This document shows, piece after piece, positions 56,528 through 64,000 of a stretch of DNA of 64,000 nt. Every line of letters starts with the position of its first letter. Within the stretch, counting starts at the first letter, position 1. Where the stretch lies: assembly GCF_030733425.1 (NCBI RefSeq), contig NZ_JASHIZ010000012.1, positions 1 to 64,000 of the forward strand, given 5' to 3'. The notes below the pieces were generated by a model. It saw nothing but the letters and a program-made list of their open reading frames with translations. It was not told the origin of the DNA and did no database searches. This DNA comes from Roseovarius sp. MMSF_3350. GTDB taxonomy: Bacteria > Pseudomonadota > Alphaproteobacteria > Rhodobacterales > Rhodobacteraceae. A program made the position numbers and the translations under genes.

Positions 56528-56651
56528 AGCCTGAACCGACTGTTTCCGCGCGACTTTCGTCCGGATTTGCTTGAAAAGTGGCTGCGGGCAACCGATATTC
56601 CATGCAAACCCCTCTACGGGTTTCAATAGGGACACTTACTCGGAGGCTTTA

Positions 56652-57371
56652 ATGGCTCAATTCGAAACGATCCGGACGGCAACTGGTGCGCGTACCGCCG
56701 CGATCGACGAAGGCTTGCGCGCCCACATGAACAAGGTCTACGGCACCATGTCGATCGGCATGTTGCTGACCTTTGCGGCCGCCTGGGCCGTGGGCAACAA
56801 CGCTGCGATGATGGAAACGCTGTTCACCGGCATCACCCGCTGGATCGTGATGTTCGCGCCGCTGATCATGGTCTTTGCCTTCGGCGCGGTGATCAACAAG
56901 CTGTCGGCGGCCGCTGCCCAACTGTTCTTCTACGCCTTCTCGGTCGTGATGGGCGTGTCGATCTCGTACATCTTCGTGGTCTTCACGGATTTCTCGATCG
57001 CGCAGGTCTTCCTGGCCACATCCGCCGCCTTCGCAGGTTTGTCGCTGTGGGGCTACACCACCAAGAAGGACATCTCCGGCTGGGGCAGCTTCCTGATCAT
57101 GGGTGTGATCGGCCTGATCGTGGCGTCGATCGTCAACATCTTCATCGGGTCGAGCGAACTCATGTTCGCGATTTCGGCCATCGGCGTGCTGATCTTCGCG
57201 GGTCTGACCGCCTATGACACGCAATCGATCAAGAACGAGTATCTCGCGCACGCCCACCATGGCGACAGCGAATGGCTGGGCAAGGCCGCCATCATGGGCG
57301 CCCTGCGGCTGTACCTGGACTTCATCAACATGTTCATGTTGCTGTTGAACCTGCTGGGCCAGCGTGAATAA
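56652..57371 (+). CDS. Bax inhibitor-1/YccA family membrane protein
   Basis: A 239-residue seven-helix inner-membrane protein of the TMBIM/BI-1 family, which in bacteria includes YccA and BsYetJ (Ca2+ leak channel). N-terminal cytoplasmic RTAAIDEGLRAHMNKVYGTMSIGMLLTFAAAWAVG; helices with FYAFSVVMGVSISYIFVVFT, IVASIVNIFIGSSELMFAISAIGVLIFAGLTAYDTQSIKNEYLAH (the paired Asp of BI-1 in YDT); C-terminal hydrophobic LYLDFINMFMLLLNLLGQRE. CGGAGG precedes the ATG; a strong terminator follows. Confidence 0.94.
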   Translation: MAQFETIRTATGARTAAIDEGLRAHMNKVYGTMSIGMLLTFAAAWAVGNNAAMMETLFTGITRWIVMFAPLIMVFAFGAVINKLSAAAAQLFFYAFSVVMGVSISYIFVVFTDFSIAQVFLATSAAFAGLSLWGYTTKKDISGWGSFLIMGVIGLIVASIVNIFIGSSELMFAISAIGVLIFAGLTAYDTQSIKNEYLAHAHHGDSEWLGKAAIMGALRLYLDFINMFMLLLNLLGQRE

Positions 57372-57401
57372 CCACAGCGCACCAGGCTGAAACGAACAAT
57401 G

Positions 57402-57428
57402 GGGCCGGTCATCAGACCGGCCCTTTTT
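57402..57428 (+). terminator. Rho-independent terminator after the BI-1 gene
   Basis: GGGCCGGTC-ATCA-GACCGGCCC (57402-57423) and TTTTT (57424-57428). Nine perfect pairs. Confidence 0.93.
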
Positions 57429-57454
57429 CGTGATCGCTGGCTTCCAGATCACCC

Positions 57455-57510
57455 GTCCCGGGCCTGACCCGGGACCTCCCGCCGCAAACGCCCCCGGATC
57501 AGGTCCGGGG
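57455..57510. repeat. Pair of palindromic repeats, CCCGGA-TCCGGG type
   Basis: GTCCCGGG-CCTGA-CCCGGGAC (57455-57475) and CCCCGGA-TCAGG-TCCGGGG (57492-57510), the second inverted relative to the first (CCTGA versus TCAGG loops). Same family as 42852. Confidence 0.78.
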
Positions 57511-57554
57511 CGGTCGCCGCGTCTCGGCGCGCACCATTTGAAAGCCCCCAAAGC

Positions 57555-57580
57555 AAAAGGCCGCACCCATTGGCACGGCC
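57555..57580 (-). terminator. Terminator after rpmG
   Basis: Minus-strand reading GGCCG...CGGCC followed by TTTTGC; arms 57559-57563 and 57576-57580. Ends the rpmG transcript. Confidence 0.75.
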
Positions 57581-57605
57581 CTTGAAAACGCTCGGAGGGA
57601 AGATC

Positions 57606-57773
57606 CTACTTGATCTTGCCTTCCTTGTATTCGACATGCTTGCGCGCGACGGGGTCGTATTTACGCACCGACATCTTCTCGGTCATGGTGCGGGCATTCT
57701 TCTTCGTCACATAAAAGTGGCCCGTGCCGGCGGTCGAGTTCAGGCGGATCTTGATAGTGGTCGGCTTCGCCAT
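57606..57773 (-). CDS. rpmG: 50S ribosomal protein L33
   Basis: Small large-subunit ribosomal protein. The 55-residue translation [20 protein letters not shown] continues [35 protein letters not shown], the Cys-lacking form of L33 usual in proteobacteria (no zinc). ATG at 57773; GGAGAGATACCC precedes it. Single gene with its own terminator. Confidence 0.97.
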   Translation of the reverse strand: MAKPTTIKIRLNSTAGTGHFYVTKKNARTMTEKMSVRKYDPVARKHVEYKEGKIK

Positions 57774-57875
57774 GGGTATCTCTCCTGCGGCGAGGTGTCA
57801 GCCACCCCGCGAAATTCGTCATGAAGCCCGCCTTTTAAACGCGCGGGCCTGCATGTCAACCGGATTCTCCGCGCC

Positions 57876-58484
57876 TCAGTTCGAGCTGATGCGCGTCGGC
57901 ATGCGGTAGAAGTGATGCACCCCGATCGTCGTCGTCCGGGCGAAGGTGCGCGACCATTTCGGACGCACCGCCTTGGTGTGGTAATGCGTCGCCCCATCGG
58001 TCAACTGGCGCTTGGCGCCCTTCACCATCAGGGAGGCCACCTTACCCGCCCGCTCGAAGGCGCGCTTCTCGTTGATACGGTCGCTGTGTCCGTCACAGGT
58101 GTAGGTGAACTGGCATTGATACTTGCGCCCGGTGCCCTGATGCACGACACCACAGATCGTATCGGGAAAGCGGGCGCTGTCGACGCGGTTCATGATGACC
58201 TCCGCCACCGCGAACTGGCCCTTGACGCTCTCACCGCGGGCCTCGTGATACAGCGCCTCGGCCAGGCAACGCCACTGCTTGCCGCCCGCTTGGGCCGACT
58301 GCGCGGCCAGCCAGGTCCGTGAATAGGTCACGTCCACGCCGGGACGTTCCATATAACGCGCCACCATGTCCTCGGGGATCGAGCTCAGCACGCGGTTCTC
58401 GTGCGCATAAAGACGGTTGATGTCCTGTTCCGCCACGGCAGCGGTCGCAAACACCATCGAAAAGACTGTTGCGAGGATCTTCAA
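57876..58484 (-). CDS. SleB-type cell wall hydrolase
   Basis: A 202-residue exported protein of the Hydrolase_2 (SleB) family, which cleaves peptidoglycan glycan or its stem. Signal peptide to about residue 18 (AAVA). Domain: WRCLAEALYHEARGESVKGQFAVAEVIMNRVDSARFPDTICGVVHQ with the catalytic Glu in YHEARGE, QCQFTYTCDGHSDRI, and GATHYHTKAVRPKWSRTF. The start is TTG at 58484, backed by GGAGGCGAGCC. In Rhodobacteraceae this gene often lies near a PPDK-like gene and glyS, as here. Confidence 0.9.
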   Translation of the reverse strand: MKILATVFSMVFATAAVAEQDINRLYAHENRVLSSIPEDMVARYMERPGVDVTYSRTWLAAQSAQAGGKQWRCLAEALYHEARGESVKGQFAVAEVIMNRVDSARFPDTICGVVHQGTGRKYQCQFTYTCDGHSDRINEKRAFERAGKVASLMVKGAKRQLTDGATHYHTKAVRPKWSRTFARTTTIGVHHFYRMPTRISSN

Positions 58485-58653
58485 GGCTCGCCTCCTTCAA
58501 TTTATGACCCTACGGGCCCGTCAAGTCGCAAGCGCCTAAAGCAATAAGTTAAAATCGTCCAGACCGGGCCGGCTCAAGGCAGCTATGCGTCAGGGGGTAC
58601 GGACGGAAACCGGCAGGGATCTGCCGCAGATGTGGCGACGATCCGCCCGGGGT

Positions 58654-61194
58654 CTACCCGATCTTGTCCTTCACGGCCAATTGTGCGGCAGCTAGTCGCG
58701 CCACCGGAACCCGGAACGGCGAACAGGAAACATAGTCGAATCCCGCCGTCCGGCAGAAGGCAATCGATTCGGGGTTGCCGCCGTGTTCTCCGCAGATCGA
58801 CAGGGTCAGATCGGGTGTCACCTCGCGTCCCCGACGCGCTCCGATTTCCAGCAATTCGCCCACCCCGTCCACGTCCAGCACGTGAAACGGGTCCTCGGGA
58901 TAGACGCCCTGCTGCACGTAGTGCGACATGAACCGGCCCGCGTCGTCGCGGCTGAGACCATAGGTCATCTGCGTCAGGTCGTTGGTGCCGAAGCTGAGGA
59001 AGGCCACATGCGGCGCGATTTCCGCGGCTCTCAGCGCGGCGCGCGGGGTTTCCACCATGACACCCAGGCGATAGGTGAAATTGCGGCCGGTCTCGCGGCG
59101 CACCGCGTCGGCGACATTGTCTACATTCTGCCGGACCAGTTCGACCTCGCGCATGGCCGACACCAGCGGGATCATGATCTCGGGCACGACCGGGTCGCCT
59201 TCCTTGCTGGCCGCGACCGTCGCCTCGAAGATGGCCCGCGCCTGCATTTCGTAGATTTCCGGCACGGCGATGCCCAGCCGGACACCGCGCATCCCCAGCA
59301 TGGGGTTGTACTCTCCCATCGACTCGACCCGCTCGGTCACGTCCGCCACCGGCAGGTCCAGCGCGTCCGCCAGTTCGCGAATCCCCTCGCGGTCCGCGGG
59401 CAGGTATTCGTGCAGCGGCGGGTCGAACAGGCGAATGCACACCGGCATTCCCGACATGATGCGGAAAAGATCGATGAAGTCCGCGCGCTGCATAGGCAGC
59501 AGCACCTCCAGCGCCGAGGCGCGGTCCTCGCTGGTATCGGCAAAGATCATCTCGCGCATCGCCACCAGGCGGCTGGGTTCCACGAACATGTGCTCGGTCC
59601 GGCACAGCCCGATGCCCTGCGCCTTGAAGGTCAGGGCCAGTTCGGCGTCGGCCTGGGTGTCGGCATTGGCCCGCACCTCTATATCGCGCACCTCGTCGGC
59701 CCAGCTCATCAGCGTCTTGAAGGTCTCGTCCCGCGCCGCTTCCAGCAGGCGCGGCTCGCCGGCCAGGACCTCTCCGCTGGTGCCGTCGATGGTGATCCGG
59801 TCTCCGGATTGCAGGCTGCGCCCGTCGGGAAAGACCAGCCGCTTTCGCTTGATCTGAAAGGTGATGGCCGAGGCGCCGACAACGCAGGGCTTGCCGATGC
59901 CGCGCCCGATCACGGCGGCATGGCTGGTGATCCCGCCACGCTCGGTCAGCACGCCCGCGGCGGCATGCATCCCGCGGATGTCCTCGGGGCTGGTCTCCCG
60001 CCGCACAAGGATCGCCGCCTCGCCGCGCGAGTCGGCTGCCTGCGCCTCCTCGGCGCTGAACACGATCTTGCCGGTCGCGGCACCGGGGCTGGCGGCGATT
60101 CCCTTGGCCAGAACGTCGCGCCGCACGTCCGGGTCGATCTGGCGGTGCAACAATTCGTTCAGTGCCCGCGGCTCGATCCGCATCAGCGCTTCCTCGCGCG
60201 TGATGATACCGTCCTCGGCCAGCGACACCGCGATGGCAACCGCCGCGCGGGCGTTGCGCGCCACGCGCACGCCGTCCAGCAGGTAGACCTCGCCGTTCTC
60301 GATGGTGAACTCGGCCTGCATCTCTTCGCACAGCTTCTCGCGCATCAATTTGGTGCATTGCTTCAGCCGCGCAAAGGCCTCGGGGGCCAGTTCTTCGAGC
60401 GAGGGGCCGCGCGGATCCTTCTGCAGGTAGAGCGCCTCTTTGGTCGCCTTCAGCGCCTCGCGGCCCTGGCTCTGGCTGAGGTAGCGTCCGGTGCAGCGCC
60501 GGTCGCCCGTCGTGCTGTCCACCAGCTGCATCACGCCCGACCCGCACTCGCCCTCGCCCAGCCCCAGCGCCATTTCCTGTACGACAAGGCCAAGACCCGC
60601 ATCGGCCGGCGCTCCCTTGGCCTGCCGCAACAGCCGCGCCGTGGTGCCCTGCCACGCCCGCGCCATCGAGCGCAGCACACCCAGCAACTGCACCTTGGCA
60701 TCCTGCGGAAACTCTTCCTCGACTTCGTCCTCGTAGGCGGCAAGCGCCTGTCCGACCGCCTTGACAGGATCGTCGTCAAGCGTGTCGAACATGTCCGGAT
60801 CGGCCCGCGCGACATGCACGGCGTAGGCCTGCACGAAGCGCAGGTAAAGCGTGGCCGCCGCCGGCTTGCCGATAAGATCCGACAGGTCGACATAGCGCGC
60901 GTCGTTCATTCCGATGTTCAGGACAGCCCCCGGCCCGCCCCAATCGGGGTCTTCGGACGAGGGCCGCACGCACAGCAACGCCATGTCGCCGAACGGGTCC
61001 AGCAACGCGGCCATGTCCGGCACTTCGCCGTCCGCGATGCATCTCACCGCGTCGAAAGACAGCGCAACCGTGCGCGGAACCGGCAGCTCCAGCCGGACCA
61101 GCCGTTGCAGACATTTGGCCCGTCCGCCATGCGTCGGAATCGCGATCGGCGCGTCTGGAGTGATCGGCGTGATATGTTCAGGGCCCTGCTGCAC
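58654..61194 (-). CDS. Divergent pyruvate,phosphate dikinase-like protein
   Basis: An 846-residue three-domain protein like PPDK: N-terminal ATP-grasp-like domain, mobile phosphohistidine domain (GVLTERGGITSHAAVIGRGIGKPCVVG; the His is the phosphate carrier) and C-terminal PEP/pyruvate barrel (CRTEHMF, LFDPPLHEYLP, NPMLGMRGVRLGI, SLSICGEHGGNPE). But the N-terminal ATP site differs: THGGRAKC replaces GGKGAN, and LLCVRPSSEDPDWGGPGAVLNIGMND replaces the SVRSGA...MPGMMDT loop. No ATG opens the frame; GTG at 61194 with AAAGGAA upstream is chosen, TTG 61230 is possible. Confidence 0.87.
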   Translation of the reverse strand: MQQGPEHITPITPDAPIAIPTHGGRAKCLQRLVRLELPVPRTVALSFDAVRCIADGEVPDMAALLDPFGDMALLCVRPSSEDPDWGGPGAVLNIGMNDARYVDLSDLIGKPAAATLYLRFVQAYAVHVARADPDMFDTLDDDPVKAVGQALAAYEDEVEEEFPQDAKVQLLGVLRSMARAWQGTTARLLRQAKGAPADAGLGLVVQEMALGLGEGECGSGVMQLVDSTTGDRRCTGRYLSQSQGREALKATKEALYLQKDPRGPSLEELAPEAFARLKQCTKLMREKLCEEMQAEFTIENGEVYLLDGVRVARNARAAVAIAVSLAEDGIITREEALMRIEPRALNELLHRQIDPDVRRDVLAKGIAASPGAATGKIVFSAEEAQAADSRGEAAILVRRETSPEDIRGMHAAAGVLTERGGITSHAAVIGRGIGKPCVVGASAITFQIKRKRLVFPDGRSLQSGDRITIDGTSGEVLAGEPRLLEAARDETFKTLMSWADEVRDIEVRANADTQADAELALTFKAQGIGLCRTEHMFVEPSRLVAMREMIFADTSEDRASALEVLLPMQRADFIDLFRIMSGMPVCIRLFDPPLHEYLPADREGIRELADALDLPVADVTERVESMGEYNPMLGMRGVRLGIAVPEIYEMQARAIFEATVAASKEGDPVVPEIMIPLVSAMREVELVRQNVDNVADAVRRETGRNFTYRLGVMVETPRAALRAAEIAPHVAFLSFGTNDLTQMTYGLSRDDAGRFMSHYVQQGVYPEDPFHVLDVDGVGELLEIGARRGREVTPDLTLSICGEHGGNPESIAFCRTAGFDYVSCSPFRVPVARLAAAQLAVKDKIG

Positions 61195-61280
61195 TGCGGC
61201 ATTTCCTTTTCTGGCCCGCAGAATACGCAAGCCGAATTATTAGGCAAGTCCTGTCGGAAGGCCCGCAGCGGTTTGCCCCA

Positions 61281-63566
61281 TTACCCTTCCAGCCGCCGCA
61301 AATCCGCGGCCTGAAGGCAGATCTGGCGGATGGAATGCAGCATGTTCAGACGGTTGCGCCGGAGGATTTCATTGTCGGAATTGATCTGCACCGCCTCGAA
61401 GAACGCGTCGATCGGCCCGCGCAACGCGGCCATCGCGGCCATGGCACGGGCGAAATCCTCGCCCTTCTCGGCTGCGGCGATGGTATTCTCCGCGTCCTGC
61501 AAGGCCGCGAACAGCGCCTTTTCGGTGTCGTCCTCGGCGAACTTCGGATCCGCGCCAAAGGAATACTCGACCCCGTCTTTCTCCTCGGCCTGTGTCAGGA
61601 TGTTGTTCGCCCGCTTGAAGCCCTGCACGAGATTCTCGCCATCCTCAGTCTGCAGGACATCCTGCAAGGCCCGGGCACGCTTCACCAGCAGAGCGAGGTC
61701 ATCGTTGCCCTCCATCGCGATGCAGGCGTCGATCACGTCATGACGGATGCCCTGATCGCGCAGGTAGACCTTCAGGCGGTCGTGGAAGAAGGAGAGAATT
61801 TCGTCTGAATACAAGGCAACATCTTTCGCCTGTACCGCGGTATTGTGATCGAAGCTCATAGCGCTATGTGACCAATCTGCGAAAGCTAATTTCCCAGCTG
61901 TCGCAGCAGCCTCAACTGCGTTTCTTCCCTCAAAATTGTATAGCTCGTCATGGAATGGCAACAGCACAAACTGATCTCCGTCGCCAGGATGGACTTCAAG
62001 CTGTGCAACTTTGTAATCGCGTGCGAGAGAAGCAAACACTGAAAACACCGAGTGCCGAAGTTTGGGACTAAGTGAGAACTTAATATCATTCTCCAGCACC
62101 AGCCGGATCACCCCCAACGCCGCCCGTCGCAGCGCATAGGGGTCTTTCGACCCCGTCGGCTTTTCATCGATCGCCCAGAACCCCGCCAGCGTATCCAGCT
62201 TGTCCGCCAGCGCCACGGTGACCGAGACAAGACGCGAGGGCACCGCATCAGACGGCCCAAGCGGCGCATAATGCTCTTCGCAGGCCGCCGCCACATCCTC
62301 GGGCAAGCCCGCCTCGGCGGCGTAATACCGCCCCATGATCCCCTGCAATTCGGGGAATTCGTAGACCATTTCCGAACTCAGATCGGCCTTCGCCACCTTC
62401 GCCGCCTGTTCCGCCAGGTCAGGATCAGCGCCCACCACCGGCGCGATTTCCCGTGCCAAGGCCGCGATGCGGGCGATCCGCTCGGCCTGGCTGCCCAGCT
62501 TGTTGTGGAAGGTCACGTTCTCCAGGCTTTCCAGCCACGGCCCCATGCCCTCTTTCGCGATGCGCAGATCGTTCTCCCAGAAGAACTTGGCATCCGCCAG
62601 CCGCGCGGCCAGCACCTTCTGGTTGCCCGCAAGAATCGTCGCGCCCTCGTCGGCGGTTTCGCGGTTCGCAACCGTCACGAACTGCTCGATCCGGCCCGTC
62701 TTCGGGTTGCGCACCGAAAAGAACTTCTGGTGCTCTTTCATCGACGATTGCAGCACCTCGGGCGGCAGGTCCAGGAACTCGGCCCCGATCTCGCCCATCA
62801 GCGGCACGGGCCATTCCACCAGCCCCGCGACCTCCTGCAACAGCCCCTTGTCCTCGACCACCTCAAGACCACGGGCAAAGGCCAGGTTCGTGGCCTCCTG
62901 CCAGATGTGGCCCGACCGTTCCTCGGGGTTCAACACCACACGGGCGCGCTTCAGCTTCGCCGCGTAATCCTCGAAGGACGTGACGGAAAACCGCCCCGGC
63001 GCCATGAACCTGTGCCCTTCGGTGCTGTCGCCCGCCTTGATGCCGTCCACTTCCAGCGGCACGACCTGCGCCTCGCCCGCGTCGTCCGTCAGGATGCACA
63101 GGATCGAATGCAGGGGCCGCACCCAACGCAGGCTGCCCGCGCCCCAGCGCATCGACTTGGGCCACGGGAAATTACGGATCGTGTCGTCCAGAACCTCGGC
63201 CACGATCTCCGCCGCAGGGCGACCGGGCTTGGTGACGGTGGCAAAATAAACCTTGCCCTTTTTCTCGTCGCGCACCTCAAGGTCGTCGCGCGTCACGCCG
63301 GCACCCCGCAGAAACCCCTCGATCGCCTTCTCGGGCGCATCCACGCGCGGCCCCTTGCGTTCCTCGCGCAGCGTCGGGCTCTCAGACAGCAACCCTTCCA
63401 GCGCCAGCGTCAGCCGCCGCGGCGTGGCAAAGGCCGCAGCCCCGGCATAGGTCAGGCCCGCTTCGACCAGCCCGTCGGTCATCCGCTTTTTCAGGTCGTC
63501 ACAGGCCCGCGCCTGCATCCGGGCCGGGATCTCCTCGGAGAAAAGTTCGATCAGAAGGTCGGGCAT
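61281..63566 (-). CDS. glyS: Glycyl-tRNA synthetase beta subunit
   Basis: Beta subunit of the alpha2beta2 bacterial glycyl-tRNA synthetase; binds tRNA-Gly and joins GlyQ. The 761-residue product starts MPDLLIELFSEEIPARMQ, with TYAGAAAFATPRRLTLALEGL, KGDSTEGHRFMAPG-like region (KAGDSTEGHRF), PKSMRWGAGSLRWVRPLH and DKLDTLAGFWAIDEKPTGSKDPYALRRAALG. Residues about 490-590 come from a patch of low GC that interrupts the usual HD-like C-terminal region (see findings). ATG at 63566 fits the family start. glyQ would be expected further right. Confidence 0.95.
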   Translation of the reverse strand: MPDLLIELFSEEIPARMQARACDDLKKRMTDGLVEAGLTYAGAAAFATPRRLTLALEGLLSESPTLREERKGPRVDAPEKAIEGFLRGAGVTRDDLEVRDEKKGKVYFATVTKPGRPAAEIVAEVLDDTIRNFPWPKSMRWGAGSLRWVRPLHSILCILTDDAGEAQVVPLEVDGIKAGDSTEGHRFMAPGRFSVTSFEDYAAKLKRARVVLNPEERSGHIWQEATNLAFARGLEVVEDKGLLQEVAGLVEWPVPLMGEIGAEFLDLPPEVLQSSMKEHQKFFSVRNPKTGRIEQFVTVANRETADEGATILAGNQKVLAARLADAKFFWENDLRIAKEGMGPWLESLENVTFHNKLGSQAERIARIAALAREIAPVVGADPDLAEQAAKVAKADLSSEMVYEFPELQGIMGRYYAAEAGLPEDVAAACEEHYAPLGPSDAVPSRLVSVTVALADKLDTLAGFWAIDEKPTGSKDPYALRRAALGVIRLVLENDIKFSLSPKLRHSVFSVFASLARDYKVAQLEVHPGDGDQFVLLPFHDELYNFEGRNAVEAAATAGKLAFADWSHSAMSFDHNTAVQAKDVALYSDEILSFFHDRLKVYLRDQGIRHDVIDACIAMEGNDDLALLVKRARALQDVLQTEDGENLVQGFKRANNILTQAEEKDGVEYSFGADPKFAEDDTEKALFAALQDAENTIAAAEKGEDFARAMAAMAALRGPIDAFFEAVQINSDNEILRRNRLNMLHSIRQICLQAADLRRLEG

Positions 63567-63644
63567 GATGTCACCGGAACGTCTTGGGTCAACGTCCCGG
63601 TGCTTAACGGGCCTGCCACGGCGCGGCAAGCCGATAGACGGCAA

Positions 63645-64000
63645 TTAGCCGGCAGTGGCAGCCCGCGCCTTGGACTCGGCCTTCGCCTTGGCGGCCTGCG
63701 CCATGCTTTGAATGTCGCTGCTATCGTCCACGCCCGGCACGATCCGATAGCGCGCCTCGACGAAGTTCTCGACACCAAAGCCGATGATGCCCAGCGCGAT
63801 CACGCCCAGCAGGATCCGCCCACCGGTCAGACCGCGGATATAGTCCAGCGCTCCGCCAAGGCCCATCGCCGAGGACGGGTCGGAATTTATCGCGGCAAAG
63901 CCCAGGAACACGCCCACGATGGCCAGCACGATGCCGTAGCTGACAAACCCCCAGCGCAGCAGCGGCTCAAGCTTTTGCGTCTTCTCGTTGTTCTGGATGT
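63645..64000 (-). CDS. DUF1206-like membrane protein (5' end outside window)
   Basis: C-terminal part of a membrane protein whose start is beyond the right edge; the frame is open to 64000 with IQNNEKTQKLEPLLRWGFVSYGIVLAIVGVFLGFAAINSDPSSAMGLGGALDYIRG, a helix, GGRILLGVIALGIIGFGVENFVEARYRIVPG, matching DUF1206 repeats of paired transmembrane helices. The C-terminus is Ala/Lys rich. Function unknown. It precedes glyS by 78 bp on the same strand. Confidence 0.82.
   Translation of the reverse strand, partial: IQNNEKTQKLEPLLRWGFVSYGIVLAIVGVFLGFAAINSDPSSAMGLGGALDYIRGLTGGRILLGVIALGIIGFGVENFVEARYRIVPGVDDSSDIQSMAQAAKAKAESKARAATAG

Noticed and set aside
58783..61314. 843-codon plus-strand frame
   Set aside because: Antisense to the PPDK-like gene.

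Overview
The window is a GC-rich (roughly two thirds G+C outside a few patches) chromosomal stretch from an alphaproteobacterium, most likely a marine member of the Rhodobacteraceae (Roseobacter group). Grounds: a methylmalonyl-CoA pathway cluster with a PccR-type regulator, a choline-sulfate (bet) operon, HdaA, a stand-alone NDUFS4-like complex I subunit, an S-adenosyl-independent single LolC/E-type permease, a two-subunit glycyl-tRNA synthetase, Hint/VCBS proteins and several DUF families typical of that group. I found about 68 protein genes, two of them cut by the window edges. I found no rRNA, tRNA, CRISPR array, phage or insertion sequence.

Layout. 1-5600: a cut MATE exporter, a nickel/cobalt exporter with its DUF1007 partner, a HlyC-like lysine acyltransferase coupled to a VCBS-Hint protein, the NDUFS4-like subunit and Cu/Zn superoxide dismutase. 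5600-14950: uvrB, then mostly single small genes (ABM monooxygenase, lipoprotein, sulfotransferase-like, SH3, TFIIB-type zinc finger, EamA exporter, cytochrome c). 14937-26400: Ldh-family dehydrogenase, lolD and the Lol permease, proS, PerM-type transporter, hdaA, ppk1 and ppx. 26400-32800: a compact minus-strand gene train from a sulfotransferase-like gene through methylmalonyl-CoA mutase to an EEP-family nuclease/phosphatase. 32960-42830: propionyl-CoA carboxylase genes pccA and pccB with interspersed small lipoproteins and unknown genes, a Bcr/CflA exporter and the regulator gene pccR. 42965-49700: an orphan Tat-exported peptide-type binding protein facing the betI-betC-GST-betA operon, then a YdcH-like gene. 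49800-64000: EamA exporter, acyl-CoA dehydrogenase, CAP protein, HisN-type phosphatase, XRE regulator, quinone oxidoreductase, LysR regulator, DUF1127, BI-1 protein, rpmG, SleB-type hydrolase, a divergent PPDK-like protein, glyS and a cut DUF1206 gene.

How genes work together. PccA, PccB and the mutase would take propionyl-CoA to succinyl-CoA; palindromic TTTGCAAA-like sites lie both in front of pccB and in front of pccR, as expected for a propionate-responsive autoregulated switch. BetC and BetA would turn choline-O-sulfate into choline and then betaine aldehyde under BetI, but betB is not here. Ppk1 and Ppx make and break polyphosphate next to the replication regulator HdaA.

The points I would look at first are the HlyC-like/Hint pair (an acyltransferase translationally coupled to a protein with only four lysines), a probable non-coding RNA with its own terminator between the pcc genes, mutually exclusive hairpins before the quinone oxidoreductase start codon, a low-GC patch inside glyS, and several families of dispersed palindromic repeats, one of which sits across the lolD stop codon.
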